Assembly (NCBI RefSeq): GCF_900497805.2
Contig: NW_020944311.1
Location: 833,071 to 897,070, forward strand
Origin: Vombatus ursinus
Lineage: Eukaryota; Chordata; Mammalia; Diprotodontia; Vombatidae
Direction: 5' to 3'
Length of the DNA: 64,000 bases
The notes beneath the pieces were generated by a model. That model ran no database searches. It worked only from the letters and a program-made list of their open reading frames with translations, and was not told the origin of the DNA. Position 1 is the first letter of the stretch. Each line of letters opens with the position of its first letter. Made by a program: the position numbers and the translations under genes. Positions 1-9,992 of this stretch are shown here, one piece after another.

Positions 1-1439
1 AGGCCGCTGGCCAAAGCAGGGAATCAGGACCAGGGGTCCACACTAGAGCAGGGTCCTGGCCTGTCTGGCTCAGCCTACGTTCTGAGAGCTCTGATCCTTT
101 CATTGCTGCCAGCACTTGGGGCCCACACCCACCTCCACTGACATGTATGCATGTCTACCCTAGCTTCCACTGGGCCATGGGCTCATACAGGTTATACACA
201 CAAGTTTCACACCAACCAGGATCATGTCATATACACATGCACAATAATACCTAGAGATATTTTATGTTTTATGGTTTATGCACATCCTTGATGAAGATTC
301 CATTAAATAAAATTGATGAAGTTGAACGAATTTTTCTTAAAACCGTAGGTTGACCCACTTGAAAACTCAGGCACAATTCTGTTCCAAGATGGCGAGCAGA
401 ATTCCCAACTGAATTTGAGGGTACACCTCTTCAGTGTCACGACAAAGGTGGGCAAAATTAGTATGAATTCTCTGAAGGTTGTCCTGAAGCAGACTGGGCA
501 GAATGCCAACCAGTCAAGTGGAAGGAAAGACCTCACTTTGTTCAGCAGAAAGAGTAATAAAGGCAATGGAGTGTAAACGTTGAAAAGATAAGTCGTCAGA
601 CAAAATGAGAAAGCAAAAAGTACCTCTCAACATCGAGGCAAATGTCGAAACAATGTAAGTCCCACGGAAGAATGAGTCCCCAAGCCAAGGGGGAGGAGGG
701 CGGGGCAGGACTGGAGGTAGAAGGAAGAGCCCAGGGGATTTAAGGCCAGTGAGAGAACAGGGGAGGAAAAGAAAGAGAAGCCTAGTGCAGGGCAAGGAAC
801 TGGGGCTTGGGGTTTTCTTTGTTGCCGACTGGGTGATTCTTTTGAAATATTCTTTCATTTTCTAGTTTCTTTATGAGGCTTGGGGGGGGGAGATTTTTAA
901 AAAATTAGAGCCTAAAATGAATGAGTAGCCAAATCAACTTAGAGAATACAGGGTGAACCTCCTGGCAGTTAGGCTGAGGCCCAGCATTCCTGGTAACGGG
1001 CACCAGGTTTGAATCCACAGGGCTGGTGCCATTTTCCCCAAAGAGTTCAGATTTCCGACATTAATTTAACAAGGCCTGACTCTGGTTTGGTCTGAGTCTA
1101 TGACGAAAAAAAAAAAAAAGAAAAAGATCTTACTGTTTTGATCTCACAGGGAATGGGGGGCTCAAATTCTAGTTGCCAATGGGACATAACTGGGTTGGTT
1201 TTTTTCCCCTCTGTGGGAACACTGGAGGCTCAGTTATAAATGCTTTTTGAAAAGAGCAAAAACTGCCAGCGTGGATGGCCCCTTCAGAGCCTGAAACAGA
1301 ACGGGGCTTTCTGCTGGCAATGAAGATACTCACATGCCATACATACGTTTTCCTTAATTAAATTATTCATAAATCCTATATGACTGGGGAAATGGCTATA
1401 AGACCCTGGCAAAGTCGCTGCCCTTCCTGGGCCTCCAAT
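1..1439. other. Unrecognised non-coding stretch
   Basis: I recognise no gene or repeat family here. Short open frames exist on the minus strand around 303-858, but they are biased in composition, have no domain and look like chance frames. The stretch holds an A-run near 1106-1118 and a G-run near 881-890. A single-copy intron or intergenic segment is the simplest reading. Confidence 0.5.
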
Positions 1440-1893
1440 AAGTTGTATGGCCTACCTACTTCTCCCGATTCTCTCTTCCCCTGGCTACCACATCACTATA
1501 CCGTCCTGGGTTCTTTTGCTACCCCTCCAACTTCTCCTTAGCTGTTTGCTCCCCTCCACCTGGGACCGTTGGCCATTTCCCAAAGTTCCACCCATGGCCC
1601 TTTTCTCATTCCATTTGCTCCGTCAGGGAAAGCATCTGCTCTCAAGGGTCCAGCTGTCATCTGTAACTGTAGCCGACGACACGCACGTCTCCCTTGCAAG
1701 CTCCCATCCTGCATCTCTGCATCCCCAAGTATCTCCTAGCCATTCCCACTTGGATACCCTACCATCACCTCAAATACCGAACTGGTTATTGTTCCCCAAC
1801 CCTTCCTTGTCTCTCTGTGAATGATACCAATAGACTCCAAAGTCTGAAGTCATCTCTGACTCACTGCTCTCCTTCATTCCTAGCCTTCAGTCA
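1440..1893 (+). mobile_element. Old L2-like LINE fragment (CR1 superfamily), sense
   Basis: A pyrimidine-rich stretch resembles the sense strand of marsupial L2 ORF2 around and after the YADD block, as seen in the clearer copies elsewhere in this window. Frames are broken. The same copy seems to resume at 2155 after a CORE-SINE. The match is diverged, so the family call is moderate. Confidence 0.45.
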
Positions 1894-1894
1894 G

Positions 1895-2145
1895 TCATGA
1901 AGCCCTTAAGGGGTAGCTGTGGTACAATGAAGCCAGTAAGACCTGAGTTCAAGTCCTCCCTGTGATACATGTTGGCTCTGTGACCCTGGACAAGTTGCTT
2001 AACCTCTCAGTTCTCAAGGAAATTCTCTGAGACTCTAAGTTGCAGAGAAGGCACCAACCTGCATTGGTAGAGGGAGTTTCTTCATCTGGGAGCCCCCCCT
2101 AGATCAGTAAAATCACAGACCTAGTCCCTAAGCCCTATAAAGATC
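1895..2145 (+). mobile_element. CORE-SINE (MIR/Ther-1/MON1 type)
   Basis: A tRNA-like head (GGTAGCTGTGGTACAATG) is followed by GTGACCCTGGACAAGTTGCT, the conserved MIR-like body, and then by a core segment containing TTGCAGAGAAGGCACCAACC and CTGCATTGGTAGAGGGAGTT. The tail runs through AATCACAGACCTAGTCCCTA. It lies between two pieces of the same L2 copy, so it probably inserted into it. Confidence 0.65.
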
Positions 2146-2154
2146 TGCCCATTT

Positions 2155-2370
2155 TTCCATCAAAATGCTTTTCATATCATCCCCTTTTCCACTCCCAATG
2201 CTGCCACCTAGCCTAGGCTCTGGTCTACTTCAAAAGTCTCCTAGTGGCTAACCTGATGCCAGTCTCTCCCCCCAAGAAGCCAGCCTTTACCCCATTGCCA
2301 GAGGAACTTCCTTGGAGCACAGCTTTTATCACATCATTTCCCAGTGAGGATTCCTGTTTGGGTACACGTT
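2155..2370 (+). mobile_element. L2-like LINE fragment, continuation of 1440-1893
   Basis: The text follows the later part of L2 ORF2 (TGCTGCCACCTAGCCTAGG, then CTGATGCCAGTCTCTCCC, then CTGCCAGAGGAAC-like and TTATCACATCATTTCCC), in the order seen in the other sense L2 copies. It is diverged and has no intact frame. Confidence 0.4.
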
Positions 2371-2504
2371 GGACATTTTCTGAACTCCCACCCAACTTTA
2401 GGATTCTGAGATTCTCCTTCTGTGATTCTGATTTTTAAAGAGAGCACCTTTCAAAGCCTTTCTATTCTGTTCCTTAATTTGGCTGCAGCCTATCAACCAC
2501 TCCA

Positions 2505-2640
2505 ACATTCAATTCAATTCATTTGTACAGACCTTTATTAAATACCCACCCACTGCCAAACATTGCACTAAATTCTGGGGCCACATAGACAAAAACGAAA
2601 GTCTCTGCCCTCAAGGAGCAAGGTAAAGACAGGGAACAAT
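2505..2640 (-). mobile_element. L2 3'-end fragment, antisense
   Basis: The reverse complement of the marsupial L2 3' end is recognisable as ATTAAATACCCACC, GCCAAACATTGCACTAAA, and CTGCCCTCAAGGAGC. In sense orientation this is the block running from CTCCTTGAGGGCAG to the terminal AATAAAT-type end. Confidence 0.65.
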
Positions 2641-3647
2641 ATGTACCCAGATGAGTAGGTCACGGGGTGACTGGCCACTGAGAGTCAAATCCTTAGAATG
2701 AGCTTGGATTGGCTCTTTTTGATGGATTCTACTAAGGAGCACAATATTTCCTGCCTAATTCTGATCCAGGCCATGTGTAACAGGGGCAATCCCCAAGCAG
2801 AATAGGCTGGAAAGCCACCACAGTGTGTGATGGCAGGCCCCAGCTCCCTGATTTGGAGCATGCCTATTCCGTCTCTGGTTGCAGTTCATTAACCACATGG
2901 TGAAGAGGAAGCCAGAACTGGGGCACATTCAAAGACACTTGCCAGTCAGGAGGAGTCTCCAGGCTCTGGCTCTTTCCCTCCTGGCTGACATTGGAGGAGG
3001 AGGAAGAGGAGGAGGAGAAAAAGCTACAGAAGGCCATAAACCCATGACACCTCTTGGTTCTTCTGCCTCTGCTGTGTTTATTCTTTTCTGATCTTAAGTG
3101 AATGAATTTCAGAGAAAGAACAGACCAGGGTATGAGCCTATGTGCTTCAAAAGGGAGGAGGAGCCACGAGGTCTAGAAATTGGCGGCACCAGCAGCAGCG
3201 AGGCCAGTGAGGAGGCACCCCTGAAGGGGACTGCTTGACCTCGAATAGCAGTGTATCAGCCTGGAAGTTCCCTTTGTCCATTGAACGGCTGGGGTGAATT
3301 TGGGCAGTCACTACTTCAAATTTGAGTCCCCCATCTCCAGGAACCTAGGTGGTAGAGAAGAGTGGGCTACTGCTTTTGGAAGTTTGGGGATTCTGGTTCT
3401 TGTTATATCTTCTCATTTAATATCACTTTGTAAAAGCTGATTAATGCTAATTGGCTAGATGACATGAAGAAGCAGCTGACACATCAAAATGATACTGAGG
3501 CAATAACCCCAAGTGATCAATATTGAGGGAAGCACACCATTTAAAGGCTTGAGAGTGTAGGGACTAGAGAAATTCTACAATCCCTCAGGGGTGGAGTTGG
3601 AGAAGTAACCAAGCTGGGGCCCTGACCTGCTAGTACAAGTGTGCATT
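2641..3647. other. Unrecognised stretch
   Basis: I identified no repeat or coding feature in about 1 kb. A GGAGGA run near 2994-3018 is simple sequence. A 70-residue plus-strand frame at 2879-3091 has no recognisable domain. Confidence 0.5.
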
Positions 3648-3655
3648 AAGAGAGT
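3648..3655 (+). repeat. Left target-site duplication of L1
   Basis: AAGAGAGT occurs here and again at 5071-5078, directly after the A-rich L1 tail. Flanking bases (GCC against ATCC) extend the match imperfectly to about 11 bases. Confidence 0.55.
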
Positions 3656-5070
3656 GCCCAAAAGACCCCTTACCCCAGCTTCTGGGATAAGAACTCACTA
3701 TTTGACAAAAACTGCTGGGAAAACTGGAAAAGAGTATGGCAGAAACTAGGCATAAACCAAAATCTTACACCATATACCAAAATAAAGTCAAAATGGGTTC
3801 ATGATTTAGACATAAAGGCTGATACTATAAGCAAACTAGGAGAGCAAGGAATAGTTCACCTGTAAGATTTATGGAGAAAAGGAGAATTTATGACCAAATA
3901 AGAGATAGAGAACATTATGAAATGCAAAATGGATAATTGTGATTACATTAAACTGAAAAGTTTTTGCACAATCAAAGCCAATGCAACCAAGATTAGGAGG
4001 GAAGTAGAAAACTGGGAAAGAATTTTTACAACTAGTGTCTCTGATAAGGGCCTCATTTCTAAAGTATATAGAGAACTAAGTCAAATTTATAAGAATACAA
4101 GTCATTCCCCAATTGATAAATGGTCAAAGGATATGAACAGGCAGTTCTCAGATGAAGAAATTAAAGCCATCTATAGTCACATGAAAAAAATACTCTAACT
4201 CACTACTGATTAGAGAAATGCAAATCAAAACAACTCTGAGGCACCACATCATACCTATCAGATTGGCTAACATGACAAAACAGGAAAATGATAAATGTTG
4301 AAGAAGATGTGGGAAAATTGGAACACTAATGCATTGTTGGTGGAGTTGTAAAATAATCCAACCATTTTGGAGAGTAATTTGGAGCTATGCCCAAAGGGCT
4401 ATAAAAATGTGCATACCCTTTGACCTAGCAATACCACTTCTAGGGCTGTATCCCAAACAGATCATACAAATGGGAAAAGGACCCACATGTACAAAAATAT
4501 TTATAGCAGCTCTTTTTGTGGTGGCAAAGAATTGGAAATTGAGAGGATGACCATCCACTGGGGAATGGCTGAACAAGTTGTGGTATATGAATGTAATGAA
4601 ATACTATTGTGCTATAAGAAATGATGACCAGGCAGACTTCAGAAAAACCTAGAAAGACTTGTATGGAGTGATGCTGAGTAAAGTGAGCAGAACCAGGAGA
4701 ACATTGTACATAGTAACAGCCACGTTGTGCAAGGACTAAGGTTGATAGACGGAGCCCTTCTCAGCAATGCAAGGATCTAAGACATCTCCAAAGGTATCAT
4801 GATGAAAAATGTTATCTACATCCAAAGAAAGAACTATGGAGTTTGAATGCAGATTGAAGCATACTGTTTGCTATTTTTTTCCTTCTGTTTTGTTTTATTT
4901 CCTCTTTCTGATGGTTCTTCCTATTGATTCTAATAGGAAAGTATATGTATAGCTTATATCAGATTGTGTGCCATCTTGGGGAGGGAGGGAGGATGGGAGG
5001 GGGAGAAAAATTAAAAACTCAAAAGCTTATGGAAGTGATTGTTGATAAAACAAAATAAATTAATTTAAAA
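3656..5070 (+). mobile_element. 5'-truncated L1 (ORF2 C-terminus plus 3' UTR)
   Basis: This is the 3' 1.4 kb of a marsupial L1. It begins in the region after the reverse transcriptase, runs through the C-terminal part of ORF2 to about 4735, and ends in a short 3' UTR with a G-rich purine run (4977-5004) and an A-rich tail. The text matches the L1 at 21259-24990 almost base for base from its position 23535 onward. The tail is bracketed by a short direct repeat, so this is a normal 5'-truncated insertion. Confidence 0.92.
3917..4735 (+). pseudogene. L1 ORF2 C-terminal remnant
   Basis: Two open frames (3917-4198 and 4329-4550) encode the ORF2 C-terminal segment, including SPIDKWSKDMNRQFSDEEIK and, further on, WWSCKIIQPFWRVIWSYAQR. 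In the good L1 copy these lie in one 303-residue frame. Here they are split by a 1-base gain in an A-run near 4190, a stop at 4298-4300 in TGTTGAAGAAG, and a stop at 4548-4550. No catalytic residues of endonuclease or reverse transcriptase are present. Confidence 0.85.
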
Positions 5071-5078
5071 AAGAGAGT
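5071..5078 (+). repeat. Right target-site duplication of L1
   Basis: This is the second copy of AAGAGAGT, immediately 3' of the L1 A-rich tail. Confidence 0.55.
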
Positions 5079-5224
5079 ATCCAGTGACTATGTGCTACAT
5101 AGAGTGGAATAGAAAACCCAGGGACTTAATCCATCATTATACTATCTATCCTGGACAGACTCTGTACATGGACAATGAACTGGGACCAGAACTAAACAGG
5201 AGGAAGGAAGCAGGATGGTGAGTT

Positions 5225-5640
5225 CTTCTAATGACCCCCAAGTTTCTCTCTAAAACAAAGGTCTATCTTTTTAACGCCAATATTCTTTCTTTGATGCTGT
5301 ATGACTGTTGTCATGGAACATCACCACCTCTGAAGGATTCAGATTGAGAATTGCCCAAAGGACAACCATGAGCCACATGGCAGGCAGAAACAGGCCACAA
5401 CACACTACCAACCAAGAGTGGTACAAGAGGAGCAGCATAAAGGATGTTATCAGAGATATGTACAAGGAGAAAAGAAGGTAGGGTGTCGAGGGTGACAGAT
5501 GGCTAGCAGAGAGTTTCTGTGTTCTCCTCGTAGCCACACAATGGCCGTTCCTCATATAGGTCACTCAATCTCCTGCCTGTGTGTCTTTGCACTGACTATG
5601 CCTCAGATCTAGAGGAAAAGCTCCAACATATTGTGTGTAC
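5225..5640 (+). mobile_element. RTE-clade LINE fragment (ORF C-terminus)
   Basis: The plus strand reads PKFLSKTKVYLFNANILSL, followed by a degraded region with SIKDVIRDMYKEKRR in another frame. This corresponds to the RTE C-terminal segment of the pattern K.KV...CILP.L.YG..T, then GVKDVI..I...K..W. The matching start PKFLPETE appears in the RTE copy ending at 57790. The fragment is old, with several stops and shifts. Confidence 0.6.
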
Positions 5641-5964
5641 ATCCAGTAAAGATTTCTGGGAGACTATAGACAAGAATCCCACAGAATGAGAGGTCTGGCA
5701 GGGGCTATAATCTGTGTCATTGACATGTCTCATCATTGTCGATGAGAACCCAGATTCATATTAATGTCATCGGGGGATTTCAAATGCCACGGTAGGTAAA
5801 ACCCAGCATCTAGTACCAGCAAAAGTTCTCCGTAGACAATTAGAGTAAAATTGTTCCCAGAGCTCTAGTGCTGAAGTAAAGAAAACCCTGGAAACACAGC
5901 TATCCACTAAGCCAATGTGACCCTCCTCATCGTATAATTTCATTTTCACTCTATACCAGCCAAG
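5641..5964. other. Unrecognised stretch, possibly RTE 3' flank
   Basis: About 320 bases follow the RTE fragment. Part may be its decayed 3' end, but I see no motif to support this. Confidence 0.4.
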
Positions 5965-6140
5965 TAGACAACAAGTTTTTATCAAGCACCTATTGTGTGG
6001 TAGGGACACAAAGAAAGGCAAAAACACAGTCCTTTCCCTCAAGGAGTTCACATTTCAGTAGAGGGTGGGGGGGGCTAGGGCAGGGAGCCAACATGCAAAC
6101 AACTGGGTGCATACAAGATAGATGCACAGTAGACAGATGG
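5965..6140 (-). mobile_element. L2 3'-end fragment, antisense
   Basis: ATCAAGCACCTATTGTGTGG, AAAGAAAGGCAAAAACACAG and CCCTCAAGGAGTTCACATTT match the inverted marsupial L2 3' end. GCAAACAACTGGGTGCATAC follows, as in longer copies. Confidence 0.7.
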
Positions 6141-6149
6141 CAGCCTCCC

Positions 6150-6268
6150 CTACACAGTTGTTGCTGAATTCCTGATTGCCTTGTGTGATCCTGGGCAAGT
6201 CACTTATTCCCTCATCTGTCAAATAAGGGACTTAATCTAAGATCCCTTTGAGTTTTAAAGTTCTCTTA
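6150..6268 (+). mobile_element. MIR fragment, sense
   Basis: TGTGATCCTGGGCAAGTCAC followed by CCTCATCTGTCAAATAAGGG and AAGATCCCTTTGAGTT is the MIR core and downstream segment. It is diverged, and the head is lost or blurred. Confidence 0.6.
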
Positions 6269-6564
6269 AAACTTTCATTTCCAAAACAGCCAAAGTAATT
6301 AAAGAGAATAACTGAAAAAACTCTTAATATACTTTATGAGTTGACTGTAAGTCATTGGAGTGTGAATGGTCCCCAAGCAAGCTTAGGTGGTTGTACTGCT
6401 CAAGGTTAAGCTTTCAATAAAACCTTTTTAAAAATCACCAAGGAGAAACACGTAAGAATAGCCTTCCTTTCTGGAGACCCTGAAGATTTATCCAGAATGT
6501 TCTCACACCAGTCATGGGAATTGATTTTCATTTTTATTTTTGGTTTGGACTTCTGATTTCCTCG

Positions 6565-6721
6565 GTAACTCCATCACTGAGGTAGATATTCAACTTACTG
6601 GTAGCTTAAAGTTGTTCTGGACAGTGTAAGGTTAAGTTATTTGGCCAAGATTATACAAACCAGTATATAGCAGGGGCAGGACTTGAACCCAGGGCTTCCT
6701 CACTCCAAGGTCAATCTCTAG
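6565..6721 (-). mobile_element. MIR fragment, antisense
   Basis: The inverted MIR body is visible as GGTTAAGTTATTTGGCCAAG, then GCAGGGGCAGGACTTGAACC, then CTTCCTCACTCCAAGGTC. It abuts the antisense L2 at 6722. Confidence 0.6.
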
Positions 6722-7212
6722 GCAGACAGACAAGTGAGAAGCATTTATTAAGCACTTCCTATGTGCTAAGTGCTAGAAATACAAAGAGAGGAAAAAACAC
6801 TGGCCTTGTCCTCAAGGAATTTGCCTTCTAATTGGGGAGACATGGAAATAACTAGGTCCATGCCTAGAGAGAAGGTAACTCAGAAGGAAGGCCCTGAGTA
6901 GGGGAGGGGGGTGAGAATCTGCAGAAGGTGAGATTTGTGGTGAGTCTTGAAGGAAGCCACAGGAGGCAGGAGGCACAGTTGAGGAGCAAAAACATTCCAA
7001 GCATGGGAGAACCAACACAAAATCACTGAGTCAGCAGACAGAGTATCTTGGATGAGGAAGAGCAAGTCAAAGAGAGTGTATAGAATATGAGAAGACTGAA
7101 GACTAAGGAAGGAACCACGTTATCAAGACTGCTGAAGCCCTTTTTATCTGAACGTACTACATCATGGATATAACAGGGAGCACCGTAGTTTATTGAGCAG
7201 GGAGAAGGCACG
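6722..7212 (-). mobile_element. L2 LINE, antisense, piece 1 (3' end and 3' ORF2)
   Basis: Starting from the inverted 3' end (AGCATTTATTAAGCACTTCC, CTCAAGGAATTTGCC), the copy runs back through the L2 3' region (CTTGAAGGAAGCCACAGG, ACATTCCAAGCATGGGAG). It continues after an inserted L1 3' end at 7595 and again at 15846, so this is the outermost and oldest layer of the nest. Confidence 0.8.
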
Positions 7213-7594
7213 AAGAGACCTACAATTTAAAAATACCACTTCGTAAAGTAAGTAGAGCCAGAAGAAAAAAAATAATATACACAATGACTACAACAATGTA
7301 AATAACAACAACAGAAAACGAATGCTATGAAATGATAAAGAAGCAGCTTGGCTCCAAAGAAGGGATATGAGTAGTTGTCTGTCCCTATTCCTTTGGTGTG
7401 GAACATGGAATATAATAGAATGGTTTTTTTTTTGATGGATCATTCAGTTTTGCTGATTTTTTCCTCTTTTCTCTTTTTAATTCTTTGTTATAATTGATAG
7501 TTCTCTGGGAGGTGAAACAGAAGGATATAGGGAAAATCTAGGCGATGTAAAAACAAAGATATCAACAAAAATCTATTACAAAAATAAAATCACT
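7213..7594 (+). mobile_element. Old L1 3' end inserted in L2
   Basis: AAAGTAAGTAGAGCCAGAAG, then ACACAATGACTACAACAATG, and later TTCAGTTTTGCTGATTTTTT and GTGATGTAAAAAC-type text form the 3' end of an older marsupial L1 subfamily. It ends in an A-rich tail near 7548-7592. L2 sequence lies on both sides, so this is a nested insertion. Confidence 0.7.
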
Positions 7595-7706
7595 GTGGCA
7601 GCTGAGTGGAGGTTGGATCGGAATCGGGAGAGATGTGAGGCAGGGAGACCAGCTGGACGACTGTAGTAGTAGTCTAGATTTGAGGTGATGAGGGTCTGCA
7701 CTAGGG

Positions 7707-7810
7707 AGGTCATTGGGTGGGTAGAGAGAAGGAGATGTATATGGGAGATGTGANNNNNNNNNNAGGTCATTGGGTGGGTAGAGAGAAGGAGATGTATATG
7801 GGAGATGTGA
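7707..7810 (+). repeat. 47-bp exact direct duplication around a gap
   Basis: Bases 7707-7753 and 7764-7810 are identical, separated only by ten N. They start AGGTCATTGGGTGGG and end GGGAGATGTGA. This is most likely one genomic copy present at both contig ends. Confidence 0.9.
7754..7763. other. Assembly gap (10 N)
   Basis: There are ten unknown bases at the junction of two identical 47-bp sequences. Confidence 0.99.
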
Positions 7811-8452
7811 TGAAGTTAGAAACAACAAGACAAAGAAAGTCTGGATACGTTAGATATGTGCAAGTGAGGAATCAAAGACGACAGACACCAAGGTGACTAG
7901 AAGAATGGGGGTGCCCTCTGTAGTAACAGGGAAATTGGGAAGAGGGAACGTTTGAGGGGAAAGATAATGAGGTCTGTCTTGGACATGTTGAACTGGAGAT
8001 ATGTATGGGACATCCATTTCAAGACATCCAAAAAACAGTTGGAGATGCAGGACCGGTGTTCTGGAGAGAGACTAGGGCTGGATATATAGAGCAGGGAATC
8101 ATCTTCATAGAGATGATAATAGAATGCATAGGAGCTGATGAGATCACCAAGCAAAATAGTATAGAGAGCCTAGGACACAGCCTTGGGAACACTCATGGCT
8201 AGTGGGCATGGCATGGATGAAGAATCAGAAAAGGACATTGAAAAAGAGAGGTCAGAGGGGTAGGAGGAAGCCAGGAGAGAGCAGAGTCTTGAAAACTAGA
8301 GAAGAGAGAATATCCAGAAGAAGAAGGTGGTTGACAGTGTCAAAGGCTGCAGAGAGGTCAAGGAGATGGAGACACTTTTCACACAAAGTCAGATCTAAAT
8401 AATTGGAAAAAACATCAGTTGCTCATGGGTAGGCCAAGTTAATATAATAAAA

Positions 8453-9220
8453 ATGACAATTCTACCTAAGCTAATTTACTTATTCAGTGCCATACCAATC
8501 AAACTACCAAAAAATTATTTTGTAGAGCTAGAAAAAATAATAAGATTCATCTGGAAGAACAAAAGATCCAGAATATTAAGGGAACTAATGAAAAGAAATG
8601 CTAGGGAAGGTGGCCTAGCCATACCAGATCTTAAGTTGCATTATAAAGCAGCAATCATCAAAACTACTTGGTACTGGCTAAGAAATAGAGCGGTGGATCA
8701 GTGGAATAGGTTAGGTATGCAAGACACAACAGTCAATGACTGTACTAATCTATTATTTGATAAACCCAAAGACTCCAGCTTCTGGGATAAGAACTCACTA
8801 TTTCACAAAAATTGCTGGGAAAACTGGAAAAGAGTATGGCAGAAACTAGGCATAGACCAAAATCTTATACCATATACCAAAATAAAGTCAAAATGGGTTC
8901 ATGATTTAGGTATAAAGGCTGATACTATAAGCAAACTGGGAGAGCAAGGAGTAGTTTACCTGTCAGATTTATGGAGAAGAGAAGAATTTATGACCAAACA
9001 AGAGATAGGAAACGTTATGAAATGCAGCATGGATAATTTTGATTTCATAAAATTAAAAAGTTTTTGCACAAACAAAGCCAATGCAATCAAGATTAGGAGG
9101 GAAGCAGAAAACTGGGAAAGAATTTTTACAACTAGTGTCTCTGGTAAGGGCCTCATTTCTAAAATGCATAGAGAACTAAGTCAAATTTATAAGAATACAA
9201 GTCATTCCTCAAGGATATGA
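8453..9220 (+). pseudogene. L1 ORF2 segment, 255-residue open frame
   Basis: This open frame encodes the region C-terminal to the reverse transcriptase active site. It opens [19 protein letters not shown] and runs to HRELSQIYKNTSHS. It lacks the endonuclease and the FADD motif because the copy is 5' truncated. About 16 bases that normally lie between SHSP and KDMNRQ are missing just before the insertion site at 9211. No function is expected. Confidence 0.85.
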
Positions 9221-9228
9221 ACAGGCAG
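9211..9228 (+). repeat. Left 18-bp target-site duplication of the HAL1-like insertion
   Basis: AAGGATATGAACAGGCAG belongs to the host L1 and occurs again, identically, at 15015-15032. The normal L1 has it once (24003-24020, with one base change). Confidence 0.88.
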
Positions 9229-9992
9229 GGCGGAGCCAAGATGGCAGAGGGAAAGCAGTGACTTGTTTGAGTTCTCCCCCCAAACCCCTCGAAATACCTA
9301 TAAAAAATGGCTCTAAACAAATTGTAAAGCAACAGAACCCACAAAAAGACAAAGTGAAACAAATTTCCATCCTAAGACAGCCTGGATGGTTGATCAGAAA
9401 GGTGTATCGCACTGGGCTGGGAGAGGAGCGCAGTTTGGTGTGGGCGCGCAGGCCAAAGCTTACCTGGAGCAGGCCTCAGAGGACTGAATTGCGGGCAGCC
9501 GTGGCAGTTTCCAGACTTCTCAACCCACAAACGCCAAAGACAACTTGGAAGGGCAGTGCGAAAAGTCTGTGACTGCGGTGAGAGAAGGAGCTAGGTCTCA
9601 GCCACCCCCGGGGCCGCGGCTGTTTACTGAGCTTCCAGGCCACAGACTGAGAGGGAATCGAGTGTCTGATCAGAGGGGGATTGCAGGTATCTCTGCCAGT
9701 GCTGAGGCAGGAATCTCTTGCTTTGCCCATGCTTGGATCTGGGTCATAGTTCTGAGGGGCGGTCCTGGGGCAAAGAGGAGTGCTGGTGTGGTGAAGCTTC
9801 CTGTGGCAGCGGAGAGAAAACACCTCACCCCTTATCATAGTACCTTGGAAGAACTGAAAATTTTCAGATCCCTAGAAGTATCTCTGAAAACAGCTGTACA
9901 AACCCCCGAAGCTTGGGACAGTACATTCTCCACATTGGAAACAGACTTTTACTTTAACAAAGAGTTTAAAACTCAAGTAATTGGCCGGGATC
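9229..9992 (+). promoter_or_regulatory. 5' UTR and likely internal promoter of the HAL1-like element
   Basis: This 764-base leader is the most CpG-rich part of the nest. It begins at the insertion boundary with GGCGGAGCCAAGATGG, a typical LINE 5' end, and leads directly to ORF1. LINE 5' UTRs usually hold an internal RNA polymerase II promoter. That role is inferred here, not shown by any motif. Confidence 0.5.

Larger units (their letters stand above)
7595..8370 (-). mobile_element. L2 LINE, antisense, piece 2 (reverse transcriptase region)
   Basis: This continues the L2 copy. On the minus strand a frame at 7897-8154 reads YEDDSLLYISSPSLSP, the degraded YADD block of a CR1/L2 reverse transcriptase, followed by LDVLKWMSHTYLQFNMSKTD. 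Frames are broken. An assembly gap and duplicate lie at 7707-7810, and the young L1 begins at 8371. Confidence 0.82.
8371..9228 (+). mobile_element. L1, left piece (ORF2, after the reverse transcriptase core)
   Basis: It starts at ACACTTTTCACACAAA and follows L1 ORF2 as in 23136-23990 of the good copy. It stops at the 18-base sequence AAGGATATGAACAGGCAG (9211-9228), where the 5.8-kb insertion begins. The L1 resumes with a second copy of those 18 bases at 15015. It lies within L2; GGAGAC occurs at both L2/L1 junctions and may be a short target duplication. Confidence 0.9.

Noticed and set aside
7707-7810. Pair of 47-bp repeats as a CRISPR-like or tandem biological repeat
   Set aside because: There are only two copies, separated by ten N, in a mammalian L2 fossil. 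An assembly join explains it better.
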